This document shows positions 36,182-46,995 of a stretch of 64,000 bases of DNA, one piece after another; the stretch's first letter is position 1, and each line of letters begins with the position of its first letter. Both the position numbers and the translations under genes were made by a program. This DNA comes from Roseiarcus sp963779095 (lineage in GTDB: Bacteria; Pseudomonadota; Alphaproteobacteria; Rhizobiales; Beijerinckiaceae), in contig CAVZWU010000016.1 of assembly GCA_963779095.1 (NCBI GenBank), positions 379,904-443,903 on the forward strand, given 5' to 3'. The notes under the pieces were generated by a model. That model ran no database searches. It was not told the origin of the DNA and saw nothing but the letters and a program-made list of their open reading frames with translations.

Positions 36182-37123
36182 ATGAAGACCCATATTGCCG
36201 CCGCAATCGCGCTCTCGGCCGCCGCCACGGGCGCCGCGGAGCCGCCGGCGCTTCCCTCGACCTCGGCGACGATCACCTACCACCGCGCCATGGTGGACGG
36301 GGTCGGCGTTTTTTACCGCGAGGCCGGGCCCAAAGACGCGCCGATCATCGTGCTCCTGCACGGCTTCCCTTCGTCGTCGCGCATGTTCGAAAGCTTGATC
36401 CCGCTTCTGGCGACGCGCTATCATGTGATTGCGCCCGACTATCCCGGCTTTGGCCAGAGCGACGCGCCTGCGCCCGCGCAATATTCCTACACGTTCGACC
36501 ATCTAGCCGAAACGACCAGCGCCTTGCTCGGCGAACTGGGCGCCGACCGCTACAGCCTCTATCTGCAGGATTATGGCGGTCCGGTCGGCTTTCGCATCGC
36601 GCTCGCTCATCCGGAGCGCGTGCAGGCCCTCGTCATCCAGAACGCCAACGCCTATCGCGAAGGCCTCGGGGCAAAGTGGAAAGCGATCGCCGAATACTGG
36701 GCCGACCCGAAGGCGCATCCCGAGATCCCAAAGACCTTCACCTCGCTTGAGGCCGCGAGAATACGCCACGAGGGCGGCAGCCCTCATCCCGAGCGTTACA
36801 ATCCCGCCCTCTGGGAGGACGAATATTCCTTCCTCTCCCGGCCAGGGCAGGCGGCGATCCAGGAGGCGCTGCTCTACGACTACCGCACCAATGTCGCAGC
36901 CTATCCGGCCTGGCAGCAGTGGCTTCGCGAACACAAGCCTCCGACGCTGGTGGTATGGGGAGGCTATGACGCTTCCTTCATCGCCGCGGGAGGCGAAGCC
37001 TATAAGCGCGACCTGCCCGACGCGGAGGTTCACATCCTTAAAGCCGGCCATTTCGCTCTCGACGAGAAGGTCGACGAGATCGCCGCGTTGACGCTCGACT
37101 TTCTCAGCCGGCGTCTCGAGTGA
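36182..37123 (+). CDS. Exported alpha/beta hydrolase with Asp nucleophile (epoxide hydrolase/dehalogenase-like)
   Basis: The protein has 313 residues. The first 20 form a signal peptide (MKTHIAAAIALSAAATGAAE), so it is probably periplasmic. The alpha/beta hydrolase fold shows the oxyanion HGFPSSSRMF and the nucleophile elbow YLQDYGGPVG, where Asp replaces the usual Ser, then the acid region LVVWGGYDASF and catalytic His in KAGHFALDEK. An Asp nucleophile is characteristic of haloalkane dehalogenases, fluoroacetate dehalogenases and epoxide hydrolases, not esterases. The substrate is unknown. It overlaps the MFS gene by 4 bases (GTGA), so the two are cotranscribed. Confidence 0.85.
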   Translation: MKTHIAAAIALSAAATGAAEPPALPSTSATITYHRAMVDGVGVFYREAGPKDAPIIVLLHGFPSSSRMFESLIPLLATRYHVIAPDYPGFGQSDAPAPAQYSYTFDHLAETTSALLGELGADRYSLYLQDYGGPVGFRIALAHPERVQALVIQNANAYREGLGAKWKAIAEYWADPKAHPEIPKTFTSLEAARIRHEGGSPHPERYNPALWEDEYSFLSRPGQAAIQEALLYDYRTNVAAYPAWQQWLREHKPPTLVVWGGYDASFIAAGGEAYKRDLPDAEVHILKAGHFALDEKVDEIAALTLDFLSRRLE

Positions 37124-38352
37124 GACCTATGAGGATGGTCAGCGTTCCAGTGGCGAAGAGCAAACATGCCGAGCCGTCCGCTCTCGTATGGCGGGCGGTT
37201 CTTTCAGCCTTTTGCACGAGCCTCATCGGCATCGGTCTCGCGCGGTTCGCCTATACGCCGCTTCTGCCGGCCATTATCGGCGCCCATTGGTTCGAGCCGG
37301 CGGCAGCCGCCTATCTCGGCGCTGCGAATCTGGCAGGATATCTTCTTGGCGCACTGTCGGGACGCCCGCTTTCAGCGCGCATGCCCCTCGTCATCGTGCT
37401 GCGGACAATGATGTTGCTCGCGACGGCGACATTCTTCGCCTGCGCCTATCCGGCCGGCTTCGCCTGGTTTTTCGTCTGGCGTTTCGTCGCGGGCGCGGCG
37501 GGGGGCGCGCTGATGGTGCTCGCGGCGCCGAACGTTCTCCCCCATGTTCCCGCGTCCCGACGCGGGCTTGCCGGCGGCGCGATCTTCATGGGCGTCGGCG
37601 TCGGGATCGCGATCTCCGGCACGCTCGTGCCGCTCCTGCTTGCGCAGGGGCTTCGGGAGACGTGGTTCGGACTCGGAGCGGTGTCGCTGCTTCTGACGCT
37701 CGTCGGATGGAGCGGGTGGCCGCGCGCCTCGGCGCCCGCGGCTTCCGCGTCCCTCCAGTCTCACGCGCCGAAGCTCTGGGCCTTGCGCGCGCTTTACGCC
37801 GAGTACGGGCTCAACGCCGCGGGGTGGCTTCCGCACATGGTGTTCCTCGTAGATTTCATCGCCCGCGGACGGGGCGAAGGGATAAAGACTGGGTCGGAAT
37901 ATTGGGTGATCTTCGGCCTGGGCGCGACGGTCGGGCCTTTGCTGATTGGGCATCTCGCCGATCGCGCGGGCTTTAAAGCGGCGCTTCGCACAGCGTTCCT
38001 GGTTCAGATCGCCGCCATTGCGATCCCCGCTCTCGGATTGGGCCGGGTCTGGCTCATCGGCTCGAGCTTCGTCGTTGGGTCCTTCTTAACGGCGACGGTC
38101 CCGCTGGTGCTCGGACGGCTCCACGAACTACTTCCGCACCATCCCGCGCAGCAGAAGGCGGCGTGGAGCCACGCCACCGTCGGTTTCGCGCTGTGCCAGG
38201 CCGTCGCGGCCTATGGCCTTTCCTTCGTCTTCGCCGAGAGCGACGGAAACTATCGTCTTCTGTTCGGGATCGGCTCCGCCGCCATGATGCTCGCGCTGAC
38301 GATTGACCTTCTGGCCGCCTTCGTCGCGCGGCCCCGCAGGGAACATCCTTGA
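37120..38352 (+). CDS. MFS transporter, YbfB/YjiJ family
   Basis: This 410-residue, 12-span major facilitator has an N-terminal GIGLARFAYTPLLPAII motif and RRGLAGGAIFMGVGVGIAIS in the fifth helix, typical of the YbfB/YjiJ subfamily, whose substrates are uncharacterised. GTG at 37120 overlaps the hydrolase stop; ATG codons at 37129 and 37135 are alternatives. Coupling with an exported hydrolase suggests uptake or efflux of that enzyme's substrate or product. This is inference from arrangement. Confidence 0.85.
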   Translation: MRPMRMVSVPVAKSKHAEPSALVWRAVLSAFCTSLIGIGLARFAYTPLLPAIIGAHWFEPAAAAYLGAANLAGYLLGALSGRPLSARMPLVIVLRTMMLLATATFFACAYPAGFAWFFVWRFVAGAAGGALMVLAAPNVLPHVPASRRGLAGGAIFMGVGVGIAISGTLVPLLLAQGLRETWFGLGAVSLLLTLVGWSGWPRASAPAASASLQSHAPKLWALRALYAEYGLNAAGWLPHMVFLVDFIARGRGEGIKTGSEYWVIFGLGATVGPLLIGHLADRAGFKAALRTAFLVQIAAIAIPALGLGRVWLIGSSFVVGSFLTATVPLVLGRLHELLPHHPAQQKAAWSHATVGFALCQAVAAYGLSFVFAESDGNYRLLFGIGSAAMMLALTIDLLAAFVARPRREHP

Positions 38353-38551
38353 GCTCGAGCCTCCGCAAATCGTTCATAACGCGGAGCAAGGATTATCCAC
38401 ACGTGATCATTGTTCTTTATCCTTCCACGATGGTCCAAAGTGCGGCAGGCCGGGCGTTCATCGAACAGTCATTGTCGTGGTTGCAGTTTTCGCTTTCCGA
38501 GTTGCGCCGAATCGGAGTTCGGGCGGACGAGTTCGACTGGGAAAAGGCGAG

Positions 38552-39854
38552 ATGGCTTTTCGCAAGGGCCTGGCCGCGGCGGCCGCAGCGGCGATCGCCG
38601 TGGGCGCGGGCTTTGAGTTACGCAGCGCGCAGTCGCTGACCATTCCGGACGCTTGCGCGCTCGGCGCAGCGGATTGCGCCCATATTTGCCGCAGCCTCGA
38701 CGATCGGAACCGTGCGCCCGCCGACTTCATCGCGCTCGCAGCCTATCAGCTCGGTCCCCAGCGGCCGATCCTTCTGCCGCCCGCAAATCTGTCGATGCCG
38801 GCGCCCGTCGATCCCCATAACGTCTACGCTGGCGCGGGGGCGGGCATGTTCAGTCCCGCTGTCGCAGGCGAGCCATCGCGCGTCTATTCGCCGAACGTCG
38901 TGACCGGCAAGGTCGACGTCATCGATCCTCAGACGTTCAAGGTCATCGACAGCCTGGCCGTGATGCCGAGCCCGGAGCATATCGTTCCGTCGTGGGATCT
39001 TCAGACCCTTTGGGTTTCGGCGGACGTGAGCGCGCGCGGCGGGCACGGCGGCGTCGCGCCGATCGACCCGAGGACGGGCAAGATCGGCAAGGCCATCGAC
39101 GTTCCTGATTCCTACAACATCTATTTCACCCCCGACGGCGCCTCCGCGATCATCGTCGCCGAGGCGATGCGGCGCCTCGAGTTCCGCGACCCCCACACGA
39201 TGGCGCTGCAGGGCTATATCGCGACGCCGAATTGCGCCGGGATCAATCACGCCGACTTCGCCCCGGACGGCAGTTACGCGATCTTCACCTGCGAATTCAA
39301 CGATTCGCTGGCCAAGATCGACCTCGTCCATCACACGCTCGTCGAGACGCTGCTGCTGACCGCGGGCCACATGCCACAGGACATCAGGGTCGCTCCGGAC
39401 GGCAAGTTCTTCTTCATCGCCGATCTTATCGGCGACGGCGTCATGGTGATCGACGGCGATTCGTTCGGCCAGGTCGATTTCATCAAGACCGGGATCGGCG
39501 CGCATGGGCTCTACCCCAGCCGTGACGGGACAAAGCTCTACGTCACCAATCGCGGAACCCACAGCCTCGCCGGCCGAAGGCACGGCCCGGGCAGCGTCTC
39601 GGTGATCGACTTTAGCGACCCGCAAAGTCGTGGCCAACTGGCCGGTTCCCGGCGGCGGCAGCCCGGACATGGGCAACGTGAGCGCCGACGGCAAATGGCT
39701 GTGGCTGTCGGGCCGCTATGACGGCGCCATCTACGCCTTCAACACCGACGACGGCTCGGTGAAGACGATTCCCGTGGGCGGCATGCCGCACGGGCTCACC
39801 GTCTGGCCGCAGCCCGGGCGCTATTCTCTCGGCCACACGGGGAACATGCGGTAA
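38552..39854 (+). CDS. Secreted YncE/YVTN-type beta-propeller protein, frame-interrupted
   Basis: A signal peptide (MAFRKGLAAAAAAAIAVGAG) is followed by repeated blades of the type VTGKVDVIDPQTFKVIDSLA, VIVAEAMRRLEFRDPHTM, IFTCEFNDSLAKIDLVHHT and MVIDGDSFGQVDFIKTG, ending with YDGAIYAFNTDDGSVKTIPV and the stop. It is about 430 residues, a seven-blade propeller of the YncE/cytochrome cd1-like group, probably periplasmic. One frame change near 39625 (after SVIDFSDP) separates the last two blades. ATG at 38552 is chosen because the signal peptide starts there; the open frame upstream has no such feature. The function of the family is generally unknown. Confidence 0.75.
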
Positions 39855-39891
39855 GAGCGCCCGCTTTCCCCGGCGCCTGCGAGCCAAGCCG

Positions 39892-40383
39892 ATGCCGCTC
39901 ACGCCCGACTGGGCCACTTTCTTTTCGGCCGAGCTCGCCGCGCTGGCGGCGCTCACCGGCTTCGTCGTGGTCGCCATCTCGATCAACCTTTCGCGCATTC
40001 TGTCCTATTCGTGGCTTCCGGCCCGGGCGGGCGAGGCCTTGGTCGGGCCCGTTGGCGCCATCACCGCGACCAGCCTCGTCCTCATTCCCGAGCAGCCGGC
40101 GCCGCTTCTGGGTTCCGAAATCGTCTTGGCGGGGCTTGTGATGGTCGTGACGCCGATCGTGGTTCAGGCGCGCTCGTGGCGCGCGCGGAAAGACGCAACG
40201 GCAGTCGAACGCGCCATGCGGGCCGCTATGAGCGTGGGCTTCGGGTTGGCGTTCGTTATCGGGGGCGCGCTCCTGTTTGCTGGAGCGCGGGCCGGCTTTT
40301 TTTGGATCGCTGGGGGCGACATCCTCTCCATTATCGCGATCGTGCTCAGCGCCTGGGTGCTGATGGTCGAGATTTTGCGTTGA
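39892..40383 (+). CDS. Small inner-membrane protein of unknown function
   Basis: The protein has 163 residues with four hydrophobic segments (FFSAELAALAALTGFVVVAI, EIVLAGLVMVVTPIVVQ, VGFGLAFVIGGALLFAGA, ILSIIAIVLSAWVLMVEIL). A basic loop between spans two and three (RSWRARKD) suggests a cytoplasmic face. There is no catalytic motif. I do not recognise the family. It is 37 bp after the beta-propeller gene on the same strand and may be cotranscribed. Confidence 0.65.
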   Translation: MPLTPDWATFFSAELAALAALTGFVVVAISINLSRILSYSWLPARAGEALVGPVGAITATSLVLIPEQPAPLLGSEIVLAGLVMVVTPIVVQARSWRARKDATAVERAMRAAMSVGFGLAFVIGGALLFAGARAGFFWIAGGDILSIIAIVLSAWVLMVEILR

Positions 40384-40399
40384 ATTCGCCGAGGCTCGG

Positions 40400-40888
40400 C
40401 TACTTCATCTGCTCCAGAAGATGCGTCGCGCTGGAAATGTCGGCTTCGCCGGGCTTGGGCTCGATGTTGAGCTCTTTGACCACACCGTCCTCGACCAGCA
40501 TCGCATAGCGCTTGGAGCGGACGCCGAGGCCTCCGGCGGACGCGTCAAACTCGAGGCCGAGCGCTTTGGCGAAGTCGCCGGCGCCGTCGGCCAGAAAATC
40601 GATATGGCCCTTGGAGCCGGTCGCGTCCGACCAGGCCGACAGCACGAAATGGTCGTTGACCGAGGTCATGGCGATCGCGTCGACCCCCTTGGCCTTGAAC
40701 GCGGCCTCGCTGACGATGAAGCCCGGCAGGTGATTCTTATGACACGTCGGGGTGAAGGCGCCCGGCAGGCCGAACAGCACGATCTTTTTGCCGGCGAAGT
40801 AATCCTTCGTCTCCACTGGCTTCGGCCCGTCAGGGGTGACCAGACGGACGGTGACGTTGGGCAGGCGATCGCCGACTTTGATGGTCAT
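40400..40888 (-). CDS. Peroxiredoxin, Prx5 family
   Basis: This is a 162-residue thiol peroxidase. The peroxidatic cysteine is in LPGAFTPTCHKNHLPGF, the signature of Prx5/Type II peroxiredoxins. The C-terminal YAMLVEDGVVKELNIEP is also typical. It reduces H2O2 and organic peroxides with glutathione or thioredoxin. Length is normal for the family, with no fused glutaredoxin domain. It is divergently oriented from the purine phosphorylase gene and convergent with the small membrane protein. Confidence 0.93.
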   Translation of the reverse strand: MTIKVGDRLPNVTVRLVTPDGPKPVETKDYFAGKKIVLFGLPGAFTPTCHKNHLPGFIVSEAAFKAKGVDAIAMTSVNDHFVLSAWSDATGSKGHIDFLADGAGDFAKALGLEFDASAGGLGVRSKRYAMLVEDGVVKELNIEPKPGEADISSATHLLEQMK

Positions 40889-41062
40889 GGGGCGCAGTCC
40901 TTATTTGCAGGGCGAGGGCGGCCCACGGACGCGGGCGCGGAGCAGAGACTAGACGACGCGCGCTTGGCCCGTAAAGCGCGGGTCGCCGGGCGTCGACCTG
41001 GACAAACGCATCTCGTCGCGCAGAATGCTTCATTTCGACCCCGATAAGCGGGCTAAGCAGCA

Positions 41063-41884
41063 GTGATGAAGACAAACGCGGACGCGGCGATTGCGGCGCT
41101 GAAGGCCCACGGCCTCAATTCCCTGCCGCCGCTCGCGATCGTGCTCGGCTCGGGCCTTGGCGCGTTCGCCGATGAAGCGCGCAACGCGGTCGCAATCTCC
41201 TATCTCGACATTCCAGGCTTTCCGGTTCCTAGCGTCGAAGGCCATGCCGGACGGCTGGTGGTCGGGACGGTGGAGAATCAGAGGGTGGCGCTGTTTCAGG
41301 GCCGCGGCCATTATTACGAGCGCGGCGACGCGGGTGCGATGCGGATTGCGATCGACGCGTTCCGCGCGCTCGGCGGCGAGACGCTGCTCTTGACCAACGC
41401 GGCTGGCGGCCTCAACGAGGAATGGCGCCCGCCCGCGCTGGTCGCGATCACCGACCACATCAACTTTTCCGGGTCGAACCCGCTGATCGGCCATGCTGGG
41501 TTCGGACCGTTTCGTGCCGCTGACCAAAGCCTACGACGAGGCGCTGCTGGCTCAGCTGCACGCCGCGGCGAGAGGCGCCGGCGTCGAGCTCAACGAGGGC
41601 GTCTATATGTGGTTTTCCGGGCCGAGCTTCGAGACGCCGGCCGAGATTCGCGCGGCCCGCATCCTGGGCGCCGATCTCGTCGGCATGTCGACCGTGCCCG
41701 AGGTGATCTTGGGCCGCCGCGCCGGCCTGCGCTGCGCCGCGGTCTCGGTCGTCACCAATTATGCCGCCGGTCTCGCGGGCGGCGATCCAAGCCATGAAGA
41801 GACGCAAGCCGTCGCGCATGAGGCCGCCGACCGCTTCAAGCGCCTGTTGCGCGGCTTCATCCGAGCTTATCGGCCGCAAGCGGC

Positions 41885-41888
<4 letters not shown>
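41063..41888 (+). CDS. Purine-nucleoside phosphorylase, one frame break
   Basis: Family 2 purine-nucleoside phosphorylase (PunA/XapA type) cleaves inosine, guanosine or their deoxy forms with phosphate. Motifs: LAIVLGSGLGAFADE (phosphate loop), SVEGHAGRLVVG, QGRGHYYERG, LTNAAGGLNEEW, NFSGSNPLIG, then in a second frame DRFVPLTKAYD, GVYMWFSGPSFETPAEIRAA (substrate site) and VVTNYAAGLAGG. The frame change lies near 41495. Combined length of about 274 codons is normal. The stop overlaps deoA by 4 bases (ATGA), so this begins a nucleoside-salvage operon. The single break is probably a sequence error. Confidence 0.88.
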
Positions 41889-43209
<1,321 letters not shown>

Positions 43210-43213
<4 letters not shown>

Positions 43214-44154
43214 GCCTGCTCGTCGCCGTTTCCGGCTGGGACCCGGCGCCTTGGCGCCGGGCGCTGGAAACGCTTTTGCCATCGCATTCGATTTCGACGC
43301 TCGACGAGCCGTTCGACCGCGCCTCCGTCCGCTATGCGGTGAGCTGGCGCCATCCGCCGGGCGCGCTTAAAGAGCTTCCCAACCTTCAGGCGATTTTCTC
43401 GCTCGGCGCTGGCGTTGATCATGTCTTCGCCGATCCCGCGCTGCCCGACAAGCCGATCGTGCGGATCGTCGATCCCGATTTGACCGAGCGCATGAGCGAG
43501 TGGGTGGTCATGCATGCGCTCGTTCACTTGAGGCAATTGCGCCGCTATGAACGCCAGCAGCGCGAGCATGTGTGGACGGACGATGAAGATCAGCCCAAGG
43601 CCGGCGACGTTCAGGTCGGCGTGCTGGGGCTCGGCGTACTGGGCCAGGACGCCGCCGCCAAGCTGAAGACGCTAGGCTTCAGGGTCGCTGGCTGGAGCTC
43701 AACCCCGAAGTCGCTGCCCGGAATCGTGTGCTTTTCGGGGCCGGATGGCCTTAAGCGCCTGCTTAAGCAAACCGACATGCTGGTCGTGCTCCTGCCGCTC
43801 ACCGAAGCCACGCACGGGATCGTCGACGCGTCCCTTCTGGCCCAGCTCAGACAGGGCGGCCCGCTCGGCGGCCCGATCCTCATCAACGCCGGACGTGGCG
43901 GCCTCCAGGTCGAAGCCGACATTCTCGCCGCGCTCGATTCCGGCGCGCTTCACGGAGCTTCGCTCGACGTGTTCGAACACGAGCCGCTGCCGAAGGATTC
44001 GGCCCTCTGGGCGCGCCCGGACGTCTATGTGAGTCCGCACAACGCGGCGGTGTCCTCGCCGCAAGCGATCGCCGCGTTCGTCGCCCGGCAGATCGAGGCC
44101 TACGAACGTGGCGAGCCGCTTGCCCATGCGGTCAATCGCCGGCGCGGCTATTGA
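43210..44154 (+). CDS. ghrA: Glyoxylate/hydroxypyruvate reductase A-like D-2-hydroxyacid dehydrogenase
   Basis: This 314-residue NAD(P)H-dependent 2-hydroxyacid dehydrogenase has a Rossmann motif VGVLGLGVLGQDAAAKL. The Arg of the active site is in LINAGRGGLQVEADIL, Glu in SLDVFEHEPLP, and the His in YVSPHNAAVSSP. The N-terminal FSLGAGVDHVF fits the GhrA subfamily, which reduces glyoxylate and hydroxypyruvate. The start overlaps the deoA stop. Its presence in a nucleoside operon is unusual; deoxyribose breakdown does not obviously need it. Confidence 0.85.
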
Positions 44155-44157
44155 GGC

Positions 44158-44181
44158 GGGCGCAGGCCGACGCCTGCGCCC
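44158..44181. terminator. Hairpin between convergent genes
   Basis: A perfect 10-bp GC-rich stem (GGGCGCAGGC paired with GCCTGCGCCC) has a 4-base loop and lies between the ghrA stop and the stop of the convergent sugar-binding gene. There is no T tract, so it is either a bidirectional terminator or an mRNA-stabilising hairpin. Confidence 0.65.
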
Positions 44182-44189
44182 CTGCGCCG

Positions 44190-45142
44190 CTATTGCTTCT
44201 TGCAGGTGGCGATGGTCTCCGGCGTGCAGACGTCGAGGCCGATCGTCACCGGATCGGGAACCGATTTGCCCTGCGTCAGATCGTTGAGGAGATAGATCGC
44301 CTTATAGCCCATCTCGAACGGGCGCTGCCCAACTTGACCGTGGCTCAAGCCCGCCTTCAGATCGTCCATCTGCATCGGCAGGGTCTCGACGAACAGCATG
44401 ATGAGATCCTTCTTGTCGAGCCGATCCTTGTACTTATCCATGAGTTCCCGGTAGGCCTTCACTTCCATCTCGGGCGCGCCGCCCGCGTCGAGAACGGCGT
44501 CGATTTTCGGATATTTGGCCAAGAGGTCGGTGAGCTGGGTGATCGACAGCGGGAAATCGTCATTGTTGTAGAGCGGGCAACCCGCGACCTGCTTCCACTT
44601 GTCGGCCGGCAGGGTCTCCGTCATGCCCTTGATGCGGTCGTTCATGTTGGCCGCGGCCGGGCCGCCGGTCTGGATGCAATATGTGCCTCCGTTGGGCTTG
44701 AGCGCCATCGCCTGCTTGGCGACCGCGATGCCGACTTGCTCGTTGACCGTGCCGATATAGCTCGCGCGCAACCCCTTGTCGGCCGGCAGCAGGTCGCTGT
44801 CCCAGGTCACCACCGGGATCTTGGCTTCCTTCGCGCGGGCGAGCACCTTGGCGATCGCGGGAGCGTTGGCGGCCGAAACGCCGATGCCGTCGACATGCTT
44901 GGTGATGAGGTCCTGGACGACCTGCACCTGTTCCTGCTCGGTGGCGTCGGCCGGGCCGATGAACAGGCACTGGACGCCGCCGATCTCCTTCGCCGCCTTC
45001 ATGCATCCGTCGCGCGCCTGGTCGAAGAATGGATTGTTCATCGCCTTCGGAACGAGAGCGAAGACCTTGTCCTTGGCTTCGGCCGTCATGGGTTGGACGA
45101 CCCCGATCAGGGCGGCGAGAGCGACGAACTCGTTATCCTCAT
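44190..45142 (-). CDS. Sugar ABC transporter substrate-binding protein (RbsB-like)
   Basis: This is a periplasmic type I binding protein of about 316 residues: VFALVPKAMNNPFFDQARDG, then a GVSAANAPAIAKVLARAKEA segment, IPVVTWDSDLLPADK, and AVLDAGGAPEMEVKAY. It ends TIATCKKQ. A strong AAGGAGG ribosome-binding site precedes ATG 45142, but that ATG is out of frame with the body. A one-base change in the signal-peptide codons (before FVALAALIGVVQPMTAEA) restores a normal N-terminus, so a sequence error is likely. The permease gene lies upstream on the same strand. Ligand: probably an aldose or polyol. Confidence 0.8.
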
Positions 45143-45186
45143 GGACTTTCCTCCTTTTGCGCCGCCTGCATTGTTGCAGACGGAGA

Positions 45187-46242
45187 TTATTCCGCGGGCG
45201 TTCGACGCGCCCGCTCGAGAAGCAGCGCCCCCGCGATGATGAGACCGACAAACGTGCCCTGCCAATAGGGGTCGACGCCGGCAAGCAACAACGCGTTGCG
45301 CACGATTTCGATGAGCGCGGCGCCGATCACCGCCGCGTAAGGAATGCCGTAGCCGCCCATGAGGTCGGTGCCGCCGATGACCGTTGCGGCGATGACTTGC
45401 AGCTCATAGCCGACGCCGAGCCCATTGGTGACGGATCCGAGCCATCCAACCATCAGAATGGCGGCGACTCCCGCCGAGAGGCTGCTGATGATGTAAACGG
45501 AGACCTTGACCGGCACGACCGGAATGCCGGTCAAGAGCGCCGCCTGCTCGTTGCCGCCGATCGCGTAGATGTATCGGCCCCAGCTTGTGTTCGCCATGAC
45601 GAGCGTCAGGATGATGGCGATCACCCCCATAACGATCACGACGGAGGGGACGCCCAACAGGCTGCCGCCGCCGAGCGCGCCGAACAGCTTCTCGTCCGGG
45701 CCGAACTGGTAGATCATCTTGTTGTTGGACACCACCAGCGCCTGGCTGCGCGCCACCGACAGCATGATCAGCGTGACGACGAAAGGCGACAGCTTGAACC
45801 TTGCGATGGCATAGCCGTTGATGAGGCCGCAGATGAGCGCGACCCCCATCCCGGCGCCGGCTCCGATCCACAGCGGATAGCCGGCCTGGAGGGTGAGGCC
45901 GGTCACGATGCCGACAAGTCCCATCACAGAGCCCACCGACAGATCGATGCCGCCGGTGATGATCACCAGCATCTGCCCCATGCCCATGATGGCGACGAAG
46001 GCGAAGTTGCGGCTGTCGTTGTAGAGATTGTCGTAGCTGCGGAACGGCTCCGAGATCAGAGCCATCACGACGCAAATGATAAGAACCGCAAGCGTAATCG
46101 CCGCGGGTTGGCCAAGCCTCACAATTCCGAAGCGGCGCGCAGGCGCCGCGGCGATTTCAGCCTGCGCGGACACGGTCCGGCTCTTTTCGGGGAGCGCGGT
46201 CGCGACGATCAGCAAGAGAGCGTCGACTCGTGGAGAGCCCAC
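45187..46242 (-). CDS. Sugar ABC transporter permease (RbsC-like)
   Basis: This is an inner-membrane permease of the BPD_transp_2 family, 351 residues or fewer, with about eight to ten spans. Conserved motifs are LVIITGGIDLSVGSVMGLVG and ICGLINGYAIARFKLSPFVV, then YAIGGNEQAALLTGI and TVIGGTDLMGGYGIPYAAVI. The likely start is GTG near 46170 (MSAQAEIAAAPARRFG), since the first 20-25 residues of the longer frame are unlike homologues. It precedes the binding-protein gene by 45 bp. No ATP-binding subunit (RbsA-like) is encoded next to it, which is unusual for this transporter class. Confidence 0.88.
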   Translation of the reverse strand: MGSPRVDALLLIVATALPEKSRTVSAQAEIAAAPARRFGIVRLGQPAAITLAVLIICVVMALISEPFRSYDNLYNDSRNFAFVAIMGMGQMLVIITGGIDLSVGSVMGLVGIVTGLTLQAGYPLWIGAGAGMGVALICGLINGYAIARFKLSPFVVTLIMLSVARSQALVVSNNKMIYQFGPDEKLFGALGGGSLLGVPSVVIVMGVIAIILTLVMANTSWGRYIYAIGGNEQAALLTGIPVVPVKVSVYIISSLSAGVAAILMVGWLGSVTNGLGVGYELQVIAATVIGGTDLMGGYGIPYAAVIGAALIEIVRNALLLAGVDPYWQGTFVGLIIAGALLLERARRTPAE

Positions 46243-46496
46243 GAAAGCCGAGAGATCCGCCGCTTCGGCGGCGAAACGTGAACATGAGCGTTCCCCCTGG
46301 TCGCCCGCGTATTTTGCGGTCGTGGCCGGCCGACGCGCTCGACGATCGGCGTTAAGCCAAGGCTATTGATGGATCAATCGCGTTGTCAAGCATCGGCCCG
46401 ACTCCCGCGCTAAAACGCGACGCTCATCATTCGCCAAGTTTGAAAAATCCCGCTATCGTCAGCCTCGAAGGCAAGAAAGCCGACGGGAGGGAAGAC

Positions 46497-46946
46497 ATGC
46501 TCTGGGGGATCGATCCGCTGCTCACCGCGGATTTGCTCTACGCCTTGCGGCGGATGGGACACGGCGACGAGATCGTCGTCGTCGACACCAACTTCCCCGC
46601 CGCCTCGGTCGCAATATCCACCGTCATTGGCGAGCCGATCCCGTTGGCTGGCGTCAATGCGGCGCGCGCGGTCGAGGCGATCTTGTCGGTGATGCCGCTC
46701 GACACATTCGTGCCTGATCCTGCGTGCCGCATGGAAATCGTCGGCGATCCGGACGCCGTGCCGCCGGTGCAGCGCGAGGTGCAGCAGGCGGTCGACAAGG
46801 CGGCGAGCAAGCACGTGCCGCTGCTAGGCGTCGAACGTTTCGCTTTCTACGAGCGCGCGAAAGGCGCTTTCGCCATCGTGCCGACGGGCGAACGGCGCTT
46901 TTACGGCTGCTTCGTCTTCAAGAAGGGCGTCGTGCCGCCGGAGTGA
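46497..46946 (+). CDS. RbsD/FucU family sugar mutarotase
   Basis: This 149-residue protein interconverts anomers (or ring forms) of a monosaccharide. The RbsD/FucU pattern is clear: MLWGIDPLLTADLLYALRRM, then DEIVVVDTNFPAASVA, and C-terminal FYERAKGAFAIVPTGERRFY followed by FKKGVV. The catalytic residues Asp in VVDTNFPA and Tyr/Phe near the C-terminus are present. ATG at 46497 is chosen because homologues start at MLWGIDP and a GGGAGGG ribosome-binding sequence precedes it. It is divergent from the transporter, which supports a shared sugar such as fucose or ribose. FucU-like features (the GIDP start) slightly favour fucose. Confidence 0.88.
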   Translation: MLWGIDPLLTADLLYALRRMGHGDEIVVVDTNFPAASVAISTVIGEPIPLAGVNAARAVEAILSVMPLDTFVPDPACRMEIVGDPDAVPPVQREVQQAVDKAASKHVPLLGVERFAFYERAKGAFAIVPTGERRFYGCFVFKKGVVPPE

Positions 46947-46995
46947 ATGCGCTGCGTCGTTGTTCCGCCGACGGACCAAACATCTAAGGGGCGCC

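Noticed and set aside
45029..46281. Plus-strand His/Asp-rich open frame opposite the sugar transporter genes
   Set aside because: Antisense of the permease and binding-protein genes; its composition results from reverse-reading hydrophobic codons.
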